The notes: generated by a model from the letters alone, not told the origin. A stretch of 58,689 nt of DNA from an uncultured Clostridia bacterium (GCA_934463115.1 CAKSIN010000015.1:1-58689); one strand, 5' to 3'; positions 25,201 to 34,667 are shown, numbered from the stretch's first letter. Made by a program: numbers and translations.

Positions 25201-25842
25201 ATGAAAAAAGCTGTGATATCATTATTTACCGCGTTTTTTGTTGCCGTGTCTATGGTGTGCACTCTTCAAAAAACCGAGACAAGCCTTGCGGAAGGAGTAA
25301 TCAGACTTCATGTGCGTGCAAACAGTGATTCCGATGAGGATCAGGCGCTAAAGCTTAAAGTCAGAGACAGGATTATAGCGGAATGCTCTGACATTTTTTC
25401 GGGCGAGGATGATATTGTTTGCGCGAGAAACGCGGTAATAAATAACATTGAAAAAATACGCAGCATTGCTCAAAGTGAAGTTGAATCGCAGGGATATGAT
25501 TATCCGGTAAGGGTGAAATTCGGAAAAAGCGATTTCCCGGACAAGGTATATGCCAATATAACAATGCCTGCCGGAACGTACGAGGCTCTGATTGTTGAAA
25601 TAGGGAGCGGCGAAGGGCAGAATTGGTGGTGCGTTTTGTTTCCGCCGCTGTGCTTTGTAGACGAAACATGCACAGGAATGAGCAAAAAATCCGAGAATAT
25701 CCTTATAGATAATCTCGGAAAGGAAACGTATGAAATGATAAAGAGCGATAAAAAACCGCCCGTTAAACTCCGATTCAAGATATACGAAGTGTGGGAAAAC
25801 AATAAAAAGAAAATACAGACTCTGTTTAAGAACAGGCAGTAA
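25201..25842 (+). CDS. spoIIR: Stage II sporulation protein R
   Basis: SpoIIR is secreted from the forespore and triggers SpoIIGA to process pro-sigma-E in the mother cell. An N-terminal signal or anchor segment (residues 1-22) is followed by the family hallmark IRLHVRANSDSDEDQALK, a long conserved region, and a Cys-containing WWCVLFPPLCF motif. I start at ATG 25201 because the signal peptide begins there and a GAAAGGGA site lies just upstream. Length 213 residues. Its presence marks the host as an endospore former. The stop codon abuts the stop of the convergent GGDEF gene with no base between. Confidence 0.94.
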   Translation: MKKAVISLFTAFFVAVSMVCTLQKTETSLAEGVIRLHVRANSDSDEDQALKLKVRDRIIAECSDIFSGEDDIVCARNAVINNIEKIRSIAQSEVESQGYDYPVRVKFGKSDFPDKVYANITMPAGTYEALIVEIGSGEGQNWWCVLFPPLCFVDETCTGMSKKSENILIDNLGKETYEMIKSDKKPPVKLRFKIYEVWENNKKKIQTLFKNRQ

Positions 25843-27207
25843 TTACGGCTGTGAGTATGTTCCCATAACATAGCAGCTGCGCCCGTTTTCCTTTGCTTTG
25901 TAAAGCAGGGAGTCGGTTTTGTCCATCAGCGAAATTATATCGACAGGCGGAGTGTAGAGGCATGCACCTATACTGCAGCTTACCTTGTGTTTTTCGAGTA
26001 TCGCCGCCACACGCGATGACAGCTTATCGAGCATACTCCCAAGCTCCGCCTCGCTTATATCGCGGCTGTCAGTCATAACGGCAAATTCATCGCCGCCCAT
26101 TCTGCAGACCAAACCGTAGTTGTAAAACACACTCTTCAGTATAACGGCAAATTCCTTTAAAACGGAATCGCCCACAACATGACCGAATGTGTCGTTTATT
26201 TCCTTGAAATAGTCTATATCAATAAATATAAACCAACCATGTGCATATTCTGATGAAACATGACTTTTTTGAATTTTTTCGCAGCAATTCAAAAACAGGC
26301 GCCGTCTCATTAACCCCGTTACATTGTCATGCTCGCCCAAAAAGTTCTTGTATGCGGTGTATTGATATATCAGGTTGAGCACTGTAATGCTGATTACATT
26401 CAGCGAGATAACGGCAACCGTAAATTGCGTCTGAAGATGTATAATGTCGTGCTTTATATAGCCCGATGTTATGTTGTGCATTTTCAGCATGTAGCGTGTT
26501 CTGCCCGTAAGATGTACTGCTGCGGCGAGAATTGCAATAAATATAAACACCGTAAATGCCGTTATAATTATGTTCTTCTTTTTTTGTTCAAAGTTCGGTA
26601 TGTATTTCGAACGGTTTATCGCCGATTTCAACTTTTCCAGTTTATCATTGCAGTGTATAAGTATTGCCGATACTGCCACGCAAGTCACTGCCAAAAATAT
26701 ATTGCTCAAAATAAGGTACGGTGAACTTATATAGTTATGCGTCGCACCGGGGAAAAATATTGCTGTAAAAATCATTACCGGGATTGCCTGCAGAACAGAC
26801 GAAAATGCCGATACAATGTAAATCCACGCATTGCACCGTTTTTGCTTTTTGCACCAACCAAATATCAAACCAATCGCAAATCCGAATATCATACGTGCAC
26901 TCAACGATATCATTACGCTCCCTATGTAATTGCCGCTTAAAAAGGGAGAAAACAGCTTGTCGGCAGGCTGATTGTAATATGCGTACGACGTATACATGCT
27001 TGCCAGACCGAAAACAGCTCCGAGAATCGTGGATTGAACGGTACCGAGTACATATGCGGCAACAAGTACCGGAATGTATGCAAAGGTAATTGATATAGGC
27101 GGTATATGGATATATCCGAAAAATGTAAATGACATTATTAATTCAATTGATATCAAGATTAACAGTGCATATGTGTCAAAGGATAATCCATTCTTTTTTA
27201 AATTCAT
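25843..27207 (-). CDS. GGDEF diguanylate cyclase with ECF-S-like membrane domain
   Basis: The C-terminal ~160 residues are a GGDEF domain with intact motif CRMGGDEFAV, so it should make cyclic di-GMP. The inhibitory I-site RxxD is absent: the residues at that place are YNYG. The N-terminal half has about six membrane helices in a first block (FTFFGYIHIPPISITFAYIP then LGAVFGLASMY) that looks like an ECF transporter S component, followed by a linker helix region. I infer that the membrane part may sense a small molecule, perhaps a vitamin, but there is no direct evidence. Start ATG 27207 follows an AGGAG site by nine bases. Longer upstream frames lack such a site. Length 454 residues. Confidence 0.82.
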   Translation of the reverse strand: MNLKKNGLSFDTYALLILISIELIMSFTFFGYIHIPPISITFAYIPVLVAAYVLGTVQSTILGAVFGLASMYTSYAYYNQPADKLFSPFLSGNYIGSVMISLSARMIFGFAIGLIFGWCKKQKRCNAWIYIVSAFSSVLQAIPVMIFTAIFFPGATHNYISSPYLILSNIFLAVTCVAVSAILIHCNDKLEKLKSAINRSKYIPNFEQKKKNIIITAFTVFIFIAILAAAVHLTGRTRYMLKMHNITSGYIKHDIIHLQTQFTVAVISLNVISITVLNLIYQYTAYKNFLGEHDNVTGLMRRRLFLNCCEKIQKSHVSSEYAHGWFIFIDIDYFKEINDTFGHVVGDSVLKEFAVILKSVFYNYGLVCRMGGDEFAVMTDSRDISEAELGSMLDKLSSRVAAILEKHKVSCSIGACLYTPPVDIISLMDKTDSLLYKAKENGRSCYVMGTYSQP

Positions 27208-27227
27208 GTTGTTGCAGCTCCTGTTTA

Positions 27228-27485
27228 TTACTCCGTTGTTTCCGATGTTGCCTGTCTGATTGCCTTTGCAAGCTGGTCGGGGCATGATGTTCCTTTGTAT
27301 CCGCATTGGATACCGTCAAGTATACTGATGAGTTCATCTGCCTTGCGCCCTTCGCAGAGCTTTGCGACGCCCTGGGTGTTTCCGGCGCAGCCGCCCTTAA
27401 AATGAACGTTTCTCACCACACCGTCGTCAAGGTCGAATGTAATCTGTGCGGAGCATACGCCCGTCGGTTTGAATGTATATTGCAT
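27228..27485 (-). CDS. TSCPD-domain protein (TIGR03905 type)
   Basis: An 85-residue protein with the CAGNTQG motif and the C-terminal TSCPDQLAKAI signature of the TSCPD family. Related segments occur in ribonucleotide reductases and as stand-alone small proteins in Clostridia. Its function is not known. Four cysteines in total may bind a metal. It lies between tagO (20 bases) and the GGDEF gene (20 bases) and is co-directional with both. Confidence 0.88.
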   Translation of the reverse strand: MQYTFKPTGVCSAQITFDLDDGVVRNVHFKGGCAGNTQGVAKLCEGRKADELISILDGIQCGYKGTSCPDQLAKAIRQATSETTE

Positions 27486-27505
27486 GGTAATATTCCCCTT
27501 TCACG

Positions 27506-28567
27506 TCAATTTTTATCAGAAGTTTTATTTTTATTGCTGCCGTGATGATTCATTTTGTATATTCGATATCCGAACGCGGCAAAAATCACCACCGTTACCA
27601 CGAATATTGCTGCCCAGTATGCACCGCCCTCAACCACCACAACCGCGCTGAGCGCGAGTATTGAGGATATTACATACAGTATTGCCACAGTCTGCTTTTG
27701 CGAAAATCCCATGTCCATAAGTCTGTGGTGCAGGTGGCCTCTGTCGGGCGCCATGATTGGCTTTTTGTTCCATATACGGCGAAGTATTGCAAACGTGGTG
27801 TCAAATATCGGCAGCCCGAGGATGAGGAACGGGATAATGAACGAGATTATCACATACCCCTTGAAAAGTCCCTGAATACATACTACCGACAGGATAAATC
27901 CCAAAAATGTGGAACCGGTGTCGCCCATAAAAATTTTTGCCGGGTTAAAGTTGTACGGCAAAAATCCCAGACATGCCCCGGCAATTGCTGCCGTGAGAAT
28001 GGCAACCTCCATTTCGCCGGCAAGAATCGCTATAAAGAACAGCGAGAATGTTGCAATTGACGATATCCCCACCGCCAAACCGTCGAGGCCGTCTATAAGG
28101 TTAACCGCATTTGTAACGCCGACAATCCATATCACGGTTATCGGAATACTGAAATATCCCAGCGGAAGAATACCGCCGGCAACAATAAACTCCGGCACAC
28201 TGATGTATTTGATAATCACACCGTGCATAACCACAATTATCGCAACGGCTATCTGAACCAAAAATTTAATCTTGGCTCCGAGCTGCTTAACATCGTCTAT
28301 AATTCCCATGGCAACTATTATCAGCGCACCTATCAGTATTCCGCGCAGCTGAACGCTGACGGGCGAAAAGCACAAAATGCTGATAAGGAATCCGTAGAAA
28401 ATTGCAAGCCCACCGAGTCTGGGAATGGGATGGTCGTGCACACGGCGCGCGTCTTTGGGGACATCTATTGCGCCTATTTTGTATGCCAGCATTTTAACAA
28501 GCGGAGTTGACGCGAGCGACACACCGAATGCCAGCGAAAAGCATAACATAAGTTTAACAATATCCAT
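27506..28567 (-). CDS. tagO: UDP-GlcNAc:undecaprenyl-phosphate GlcNAc-1-P transferase, TagO/WecA type
   Basis: This polyprenyl-phosphate sugar-1-phosphate transferase starts wall teichoic acid or secondary wall polymer synthesis on the membrane. It has about ten or eleven membrane helices. Motifs are RRVHDHPIPRLGG, NLIDGLDGLAVG, MGDTGSTFLGF and the HLHHRLMDMG loop that separates TagO/WecA from MraY. ATG 28567 follows a GGGAG site by eight bases. Length 353 residues. Together with the GT-CsaB fusion and the VanW protein it points to an elaborate Gram-positive wall. Confidence 0.9.
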   Translation of the reverse strand: MDIVKLMLCFSLAFGVSLASTPLVKMLAYKIGAIDVPKDARRVHDHPIPRLGGLAIFYGFLISILCFSPVSVQLRGILIGALIIVAMGIIDDVKQLGAKIKFLVQIAVAIIVVMHGVIIKYISVPEFIVAGGILPLGYFSIPITVIWIVGVTNAVNLIDGLDGLAVGISSIATFSLFFIAILAGEMEVAILTAAIAGACLGFLPYNFNPAKIFMGDTGSTFLGFILSVVCIQGLFKGYVIISFIIPFLILGLPIFDTTFAILRRIWNKKPIMAPDRGHLHHRLMDMGFSQKQTVAILYVISSILALSAVVVVEGGAYWAAIFVVTVVIFAAFGYRIYKMNHHGSNKNKTSDKN

Positions 28568-28626
28568 AATATTTACTCCCGGAGTGCTGCAAAAGGCATT
28601 GTATGCCGTCAGCACCTAATTGTATA

Positions 28627-29817
28627 TCATTGCAGTTCTTCGTGAAGTATCCTGCCGAGGATTTCGATACCTTTTTCAATAGCTTCGTCCGTGGCGGTGG
28701 AATAGTTCAGTCTGAAGCAGTTCGACGGAGCGTCGATATCCACCATGCATGTACTTCCCGGAACAAATGCAACTTTGTTTTCAACGGCTTTTTTGAATAT
28801 CTCCTTGGAGTCCGTGCCTTCGGGCATTGTACACCACAGGAAAATTCCGCCCTCGGGGCGCGTGTAGCTTACGCAGTCGGGGAAGTATTTTTCCATGCTG
28901 TCGAGCATAAGCGCGCATTTTCTGCCGTACAGTTCACATCCTGCCTTGACATGTGCGTCATAGTCATAGTTTTCAATGTATTCTTCAACCAGCATCTGGT
29001 TTATAAGCGGTGTGTGAACATCGTTTACCTGCTTTGCAACAACAATTCTGTCCATAATATCGCGGTGGCATGCAACAAAACCTACGCGCAGTCCGGGGGA
29101 CAGCGTTTTGGAGAACGAACCTACATAGATAACCCTGCCGTTTTTGTCCATGGTTTTTATTGGCGCAACTGCCTCGCCGGCAAAACGCAAATCGCCGTAG
29201 GGGTTGTCCTCGATTATGTAGCAGTCGTATTTTTCGGCAAGCTCAAGAAGCTGTTTTCTTTTTTCAGCCGACATGGTAACACCCATCGGATTCTGGAATG
29301 TGGGTATTGTGTATATCAGTTTAATGTTTTCGGATTTAAGTATTTGCTCGGTTTTTTCAATGTTAATTCCGTCCGAATCCATTTCCACGCCGAACAGACG
29401 TGCGTTGTATGAGCGGAACGAATTGAGCGAACCTATAAAGCTGGGTTCTTCAACAATAATTCCCTCGCCGTCATTAACCATTGATTTTGCCGTGAGGTCT
29501 ATAGCCTGCTGCGCGCCGGTTGTAATAACCACACTGTCTGTTTCATGCAAAATTCCGTTGCTGCCAAGCATGTCGGACACGGTTTTAATCAGCGGAGCGT
29601 AACCCTCTGTGATTCCGTATACAAGAGCCTGACGTCCCTTTTCCGACATTATTTTGCCGAACAGTTCGGTAAATTCCTTTGTTGGGAACAGTTCCGGCGA
29701 CGGTATTCCGCCGGCAAAGCTGATTATATCGCTGCTGCCCACCATTTTAAAAATTTCTCTTATCGCCGACGCTTTCAGACTTGTGATTCTGTCGGCCAAT
29801 GCATTTTGTATGTCCAT
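28627..29817 (-). CDS. PLP-dependent aminotransferase, LysN/MocR-type class I
   Basis: Fold-type I aminotransferase of the 2-aminoadipate or multi-substrate group. The PLP lysine lies in GSFSKTLSPGLRVGFV. FAGGIPSPELFP at the N terminus, TTGAQQAIDLT and EDNPYGDLRF are typical. There is no DNA-binding domain, so it is an enzyme rather than a MocR regulator. Its substrate cannot be set from sequence. It may act on aromatic or branched amino acids. First gene of a minus-strand group with tagO, TSCPD and GGDEF genes. Start ATG 29817 after AAGGAAG. Confidence 0.88.
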   Translation of the reverse strand: MDIQNALADRITSLKASAIREIFKMVGSSDIISFAGGIPSPELFPTKEFTELFGKIMSEKGRQALVYGITEGYAPLIKTVSDMLGSNGILHETDSVVITTGAQQAIDLTAKSMVNDGEGIIVEEPSFIGSLNSFRSYNARLFGVEMDSDGINIEKTEQILKSENIKLIYTIPTFQNPMGVTMSAEKRKQLLELAEKYDCYIIEDNPYGDLRFAGEAVAPIKTMDKNGRVIYVGSFSKTLSPGLRVGFVACHRDIMDRIVVAKQVNDVHTPLINQMLVEEYIENYDYDAHVKAGCELYGRKCALMLDSMEKYFPDCVSYTRPEGGIFLWCTMPEGTDSKEIFKKAVENKVAFVPGSTCMVDIDAPSNCFRLNYSTATDEAIEKGIEILGRILHEELQ

Positions 29818-29858
29818 TTTATGCGCTTCCTTTACCTGAAATCATAATTCATGTGCCT

Positions 29859-29887
29859 ATTATACTACAAATCGTGCCGCCTGTCAA
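29859..29887 (-). promoter_or_regulatory. Promoter of the aminotransferase-tagO group
   Basis: Minus-strand TTGACA (29882-29887), exactly 17 bp, TATAAT (29859-29864). This is the consensus sigma-A promoter in full. Confidence 0.9.
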
Positions 29888-29954
29888 ACATAATAACCTC
29901 AAAAAATAACCAATAGGAGTCTGCAAAGTCCGCTGTATTTGGATTTTACGACAA

Positions 29955-29983
29955 TTGACACACGAGGCTGTTTTTGGTATACT
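29955..29983 (+). promoter_or_regulatory. Promoter of the aconitase operon
   Basis: TTGACA (29955-29960), 17 bp, TATACT (29978-29983), about 38 bases before the acn ATG. It is divergent from the aminotransferase promoter. Confidence 0.9.
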
Positions 29984-30020
29984 ATAAGTAATTTTTATTT
30001 ATCAAGAAAGGGTGACTCAA

Positions 30021-31952
30021 ATGGGACTTACACTTACCGAAAAAATACTCCGCGACCATGTGGTGGACGGAGAGTTTAAAAAAGGTGAAGAAATAGGAAT
30101 TCGTATAGACCAGACTCTGACTCAGGATGCCACGGGAACAATGGCATATCTTGAATTTGAGGCAATGGGCGTGCCGCGCGTTAAAACGGAACGCTCGGTA
30201 GCATATGTTGACCACAATACACTGCAGTCCGGGTTTGAAAATGCAGACGATCACCGCTTTATCGGTTCGGTTGCGAAAAAACACGGAATATACTTTTCGC
30301 GCCCCGGTAACGGAATCTGTCATCAGGTACACCTGGAGAGATTCGGAGCTCCGGGCAAAACGCTTATCGGCTCCGACAGCCACACCCCCACGGGCGGCGG
30401 TATAGGTATGATAGCCATAGGCGCCGGCGGACTTGATGTTGCCGTGGCTATGGGCGGCGGCGCATATTATATTACATACCCGAAAATTGTAAAAGTCAAT
30501 CTCACCGGGAAACTTTCGCCGTGGGTAAGTGCCAAGGATGTTATTCTTGAAATCCTGCGCATTATGTCTGTAAAAGGCGGTGTGGGCAAGGTAATAGAAT
30601 ATACGGGCGAGGGCGTCAAGACTCTGTCTGTTCCCGAACGTGCCACCATTACAAATATGGGCGCGGAGCTTGGTGCCACAACATCGATTTTTCCGTCGGA
30701 TGAGATTACGCGCGAATTTCTCAAGGCTCAGAAGAGAGAGGACGTATGGGTTCCGCTTTCGGCAGATGATGACGCTGTGTATGATGAACAGATAGACATA
30801 GACTTGTCAAAACTGGAACCGGCTGCAGCGTGTCCTCATTCACCCGATAATATCAAAAAGGTGTCCGAAATAGGAAACATGAAGATAGACCAGGTGTGCA
30901 TCGGTTCATGTACAAACAGCTCGCTTACCGATATGCTCAAGGTTGCACATATTTTAAAGGGAAAAACCGTTCACCCGGATGTATCGCTCTCTATCGCTCC
31001 GGGTTCGAAGCAGGTTCTCAACATGCTTGCCGAAAACGGCGCACTGTCGGTTATGATAGACGCCGGTGCACGTATTCTGGAAAGTGCGTGCGGACCGTGC
31101 ATCGGAATGGGGCAGGCACCCAACTCCAACGGAATATCGCTGAGGACATTTAACAGAAACTTCCTCGGAAGAAGCGGAACAAAAGACGGACAGATTTACC
31201 TCGTGTCGCCGGAGGTTGCCGCAGCGTCGGCGGTTGCAGGTGTGCTCACCGATCCGAGAACACTGGGAGATATGCCGCACTTCAGCATTCCCTCCGAGTT
31301 CAAAATCAACGACAACATGATTGTTCCCCCGGCAGATGAGGCGGACATGGATAGTGTGGAAATACTCCGCGGTCCGAACATTAAGCCGTTCCCGAAAACG
31401 GAACCGCTTGCCGAGGTTATCGACTGCAAATGTTCGCTCAAAGTAGGCGACAATATCACCACGGACCATATTATGCCTGCCGGAGCAAAGATTCTTCCGC
31501 TGCGCTCGAATATTCCGGCAATCTCGCAGTATTGCTTTACCGTGTGCGATGAGGAATTCCCGAAAAGGGCAAAGAGCCTCGGAAGCAGCATAATAGTCGG
31601 CGGAAGCAACTACGGTCAGGGTTCGTCGCGCGAGCATGCGGCGCTTGCACCGTTGTACCTGGGTGTGAAGATTGTGCTCACAAAATCTTTTGCAAGAATC
31701 CATCGCTCGAACCTTATCAACGCAGGAATACTGCCGTTCACATTTGTAAACGACGCCGATTACGACAAGATTTCCGAGGGCGACGAGCTTATATGCGAAA
31801 ACCTTAAGGAAACGGTAATGGACGGCGGCGACTTTATAATAAGAAACAAAACCACGGGCGAGTATATTCCGTGCAGCTGCGAACTCAGCGAGAGAGCTAA
31901 GGATATCGTGCTTGCGGGCGGTTTGCTCAATTATACAAAGAAACAGAAATAA
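30021..31952 (+). CDS. acn: Aconitate hydratase
   Basis: Aconitase interconverts citrate and isocitrate using a [4Fe-4S] cluster. The ligands are in CIGSCTNSS and in ACGPCIGMG (CxxC). The C-terminal swivel domain has the GSNYGQGSSREHAA motif. At 643 residues it is the compact bacterial/mitochondrial-like form. I start at ATG 30021, eight bases after AAAGGG; GTG 30012 overlaps that site. It heads an operon with an SGNH hydrolase and isocitrate dehydrogenase, giving the oxidative branch to 2-oxoglutarate. Confidence 0.95.
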   Translation: MGLTLTEKILRDHVVDGEFKKGEEIGIRIDQTLTQDATGTMAYLEFEAMGVPRVKTERSVAYVDHNTLQSGFENADDHRFIGSVAKKHGIYFSRPGNGICHQVHLERFGAPGKTLIGSDSHTPTGGGIGMIAIGAGGLDVAVAMGGGAYYITYPKIVKVNLTGKLSPWVSAKDVILEILRIMSVKGGVGKVIEYTGEGVKTLSVPERATITNMGAELGATTSIFPSDEITREFLKAQKREDVWVPLSADDDAVYDEQIDIDLSKLEPAAACPHSPDNIKKVSEIGNMKIDQVCIGSCTNSSLTDMLKVAHILKGKTVHPDVSLSIAPGSKQVLNMLAENGALSVMIDAGARILESACGPCIGMGQAPNSNGISLRTFNRNFLGRSGTKDGQIYLVSPEVAAASAVAGVLTDPRTLGDMPHFSIPSEFKINDNMIVPPADEADMDSVEILRGPNIKPFPKTEPLAEVIDCKCSLKVGDNITTDHIMPAGAKILPLRSNIPAISQYCFTVCDEEFPKRAKSLGSSIIVGGSNYGQGSSREHAALAPLYLGVKIVLTKSFARIHRSNLINAGILPFTFVNDADYDKISEGDELICENLKETVMDGGDFIIRNKTTGEYIPCSCELSERAKDIVLAGGLLNYTKKQK

Positions 31953-31967
31953 CGGGAGGTAAATACG

Positions 31968-32750
31968 ATGGATATTAAAAAATACATGGCAGTCACCGGC
32001 GAAAAACCGCTGGACAACATACCGCCGGACGGCGGATTCTGCTCGATATTCCGCACGATAGGATGCATAGGCGATTCACTTGCCTCCGGTGAATTTGAAA
32101 CATTAAACAGCGAAAATATTCCCGGGTGGCACGACAGATACGAGTATTCGTGGGGGCAGTATATGGCGCGCACACTCGGCAGCAAGGTATACAATTTTTC
32201 ACGCGGGGGAATGACAGCCTGTGAGTTTGTGCAAAGCTTCGGCAAAACAGTGGGATATGACGATAGAGAAAATATGTGCCAGTGCTATGTTATAGCGCTG
32301 GGTGTAAACGACATCGGCGATGGCAGTCATTTGGGCGATATAAAAGACCGCGACGATTCGTCCGCGGACACTTTTGTGCGGTATTATTCAAACATAATAG
32401 CCAATATCAAGCGCAAAAATCCGCATGCAAAGTTTTTCCTTATGACGATACCGCGCAGCGACTGCGATTCCAAGCGCGCCGCTCTTGAGGACAAACATGC
32501 GCATCTTGTAAAGGAAATATGCGAAAGTTACAAAAACTGCTATCTCTTGGATTTGCGCAAATATGCTCCGGTTTATGACGCAGAGTTCAAGCGCAATTTC
32601 TATCTGCGCGGACACATGAACCCGGCAGGTTATGCGCTCACGGCAAAAATGGTAATGGCATACATAGATTATATCATCCGAAACAACCCCGAGGATTTTC
32701 GACAGGTTGGATTTATCGGAGACCAGCTGTATGACGAAAACTACAAATAA
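31968..32750 (+). CDS. SGNH/GDSL-family hydrolase
   Basis: A cytoplasmic esterase-like protein of 260 residues. The family blocks are GDSLASGE (nucleophile Ser), a glycine-rich FSRGGMTA, GVNDIGD and HMNPAGY with the catalytic His. The Asp usually three residues before that His is Arg here (LRGHMNP), as in some SGNH proteins that work with a Ser-His pair. No signal peptide is seen. Being between acn (15 bases) and icd (27 bases), it is co-transcribed with the TCA enzymes. The link is unexplained. Confidence 0.82.
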   Translation: MDIKKYMAVTGEKPLDNIPPDGGFCSIFRTIGCIGDSLASGEFETLNSENIPGWHDRYEYSWGQYMARTLGSKVYNFSRGGMTACEFVQSFGKTVGYDDRENMCQCYVIALGVNDIGDGSHLGDIKDRDDSSADTFVRYYSNIIANIKRKNPHAKFFLMTIPRSDCDSKRAALEDKHAHLVKEICESYKNCYLLDLRKYAPVYDAEFKRNFYLRGHMNPAGYALTAKMVMAYIDYIIRNNPEDFRQVGFIGDQLYDENYK

Positions 32751-32777
32751 TAATACACGAAAGAAGGAATCATCACT

Positions 32778-33977
32778 ATGGCAAAAATTCAAATGAAAAC
32801 ACCGCTTGTTGAAATGGACGGCGACGAGATGACCAGAATCATCTGGAAGATGATTAAAGATATTCTCCTTACACCGTACATAGACCTTAAAACCGAATAC
32901 TACGATTTGGGACTTGAATACCGCAACGAAACAAACGATCAGGTTACATTCGACAGCGCAGAGGCTACAAAGAAATACGGTGTTGCCGTCAAGTGCGCAA
33001 CAATCACTCCGAATGCCGCAAGAATGACGGAATACAACCTCAAGGAAATGTGGAAATCGCCGAACGGCACAATCCGCGCAATACTCGACGGAACGGTTTT
33101 CAGAACACCGATAATCGTTAAGGGAATCACTCCGTTTATTCCCACATGGACAAAGCCGATAACAATTGCCCGCCATGCATACGGCGATGTTTACAAAAAC
33201 ACCGAAATGCAGGTTAAGCAGGGCAGCAAATGCGAGCTCACCGTAACGGATAAAGACGGGAACGAAACAAGGGAGTTAATCTATGATTTTGCCGATTCCG
33301 ACGGTATTATTCAGGGACTCCACAACAAGGATAAGTCTATAGAAAGCTTTGCGCGCAGCTGCTTTAACTTTGCTCTCGACACAAAGCAGGATCTCTGGTT
33401 TGCAACAAAGGACACCATATCCAAAAAGTACGACCATCGCTTCAAGGATATCTTTGCCGAAGTGTTTGAAAAAGAGTACAAGGATAAGTTTGACAATGCA
33501 GGAATCGAATATTTCTACACACTCATCGACGACGCTGTTGCAAGAGTTGTCCGCTCCAATGGCGGATATATCTGGGCATGCAAAAACTATGACGGCGATG
33601 TGATGAGCGACATGGTTGCCACAGCATACGGCAGCCTGGCAATGATGACAAGCGTCCTTGTTTCGCCGGACGGAATATACGAATACGAAGCTGCACACGG
33701 AACGGTTCAGCGCCATTATTACAAGCACCTGAAAGGTGAGCAGACCTCCACAAACAGCGTGGCTACTCTCTTTGCATGGACAGGCGCTCTGCGCAAACGC
33801 GGCGAGCTTGACGGCACTCCCGACCTCTGCGATTTTGCCGACAGACTGGAAAAGGCTACGATTCAGACAATAGAAGACGGTGTGATGACAGGCGATTTGT
33901 ACCTGCTCTCCACGCTCGAAAACAAAAAGAAAGTCAACACCGAAGAATTTCTTCGCGCAGTTGCCGACAGACTGTAG
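32778..33977 (+). CDS. icd: NADP-dependent isocitrate dehydrogenase (eukaryotic-type)
   Basis: The enzyme oxidises and decarboxylates isocitrate to 2-oxoglutarate, making NADPH. The sequence is of the monomer-sized type II (eukaryotic-like, about 400 residue) family, with VEMDGDEMTRIIW at the start, the metal site YDGDVMSDMVATAYGSL and the cofactor region AAHGTVQRHYY. It pairs with aconitase to supply glutamate precursors, so at least the oxidative half of the cycle is present. Confidence 0.95.
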   Translation: MAKIQMKTPLVEMDGDEMTRIIWKMIKDILLTPYIDLKTEYYDLGLEYRNETNDQVTFDSAEATKKYGVAVKCATITPNAARMTEYNLKEMWKSPNGTIRAILDGTVFRTPIIVKGITPFIPTWTKPITIARHAYGDVYKNTEMQVKQGSKCELTVTDKDGNETRELIYDFADSDGIIQGLHNKDKSIESFARSCFNFALDTKQDLWFATKDTISKKYDHRFKDIFAEVFEKEYKDKFDNAGIEYFYTLIDDAVARVVRSNGGYIWACKNYDGDVMSDMVATAYGSLAMMTSVLVSPDGIYEYEAAHGTVQRHYYKHLKGEQTSTNSVATLFAWTGALRKRGELDGTPDLCDFADRLEKATIQTIEDGVMTGDLYLLSTLENKKKVNTEEFLRAVADRL

Positions 33978-34006
33978 AAAATACAAATATTTGTAAAAAT
34001 TGCCCT

Positions 34007-34035
34007 TTGCAAAAATTGTCAATATGTGGTAAAAT
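34007..34035 (+). promoter_or_regulatory. Promoter of the carD-like gene
   Basis: TTGCAA (34007-34012), 17 bp, TAAAAT (34030-34035), 43 bases before ATG 34079. Confidence 0.75.
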
Positions 34036-34078
34036 ATATACAGCATGGGAGATACATCTATAAGGGGGAAATGCAAAA

Positions 34079-34597
34079 ATGACAAATCTGTTTAAGAAGG
34101 GCGAGCATGTAATGTATGCATCAACGGGAATATGCGTTGTTGAGGATATTACTTCTCAGGTTTTTTCACAGTCCGACAGCGAGAGGATGTATTACATACT
34201 CAAACCGGTGTCCAAAAAAGGCTCCACCGTTTATGTACCTCTTGACAGCGAAAATCTTGTATCAAAAATAAGACGTATTATCACAAAAGATGAGATTGAT
34301 TTTTTGCTTGATGACAGCTGCGGAAAACGCATAGAGTGGCCGGATTCCAAAACGGAGCGCCACGGGTATTTTAACGAAATACTGTCCGGCGGCAACCGCG
34401 AAGAAATAGTGCTGCTTGTACGGTGTATGTACAAGAAAAAACGTGAAAAAGAGGACGCGAAAAAACATTTGACATCCGGTGATGAAACTATTCTGAAAAC
34501 GGCTGTGCGCCTTATCAACGAGGAGTTTTCATATGCGCTCGGGTGCAGCGAGGAGGATGTGGAGGAATACATCAAAGAGCGCATTTCGGCGCAATAA
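34079..34597 (+). CDS. CarD/CdnL-family transcription regulator
   Basis: The N-terminal 65 residues are a CarD-CdnL-TRCF domain, starting FKKGEHVMYASTGICVVEDI and including YYILKPVSKKGSTVYVPL, which binds the RNA polymerase beta subunit. The C-terminal part is helical. At 172 residues it is the normal stand-alone length. Such proteins modulate promoter opening, often of rRNA genes, without being classic repressors. It has its own promoter behind icd and a terminator. GGGGG ribosome site precedes ATG 34079. Confidence 0.9.
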   Translation: MTNLFKKGEHVMYASTGICVVEDITSQVFSQSDSERMYYILKPVSKKGSTVYVPLDSENLVSKIRRIITKDEIDFLLDDSCGKRIEWPDSKTERHGYFNEILSGGNREEIVLLVRCMYKKKREKEDAKKHLTSGDETILKTAVRLINEEFSYALGCSEEDVEEYIKERISAQ

Positions 34598-34667
34598 TAT
34601 AAGCAAAGCAAAAACAGGTGCGGCAAAAATAATCGGTTTTGCACGCGCCTGTTGTATTGTAAAAGCA

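Noticed and set aside
28627..29817. MocR-type transcription regulator
   Set aside because: No N-terminal helix-turn-helix; only the aminotransferase domain is present.
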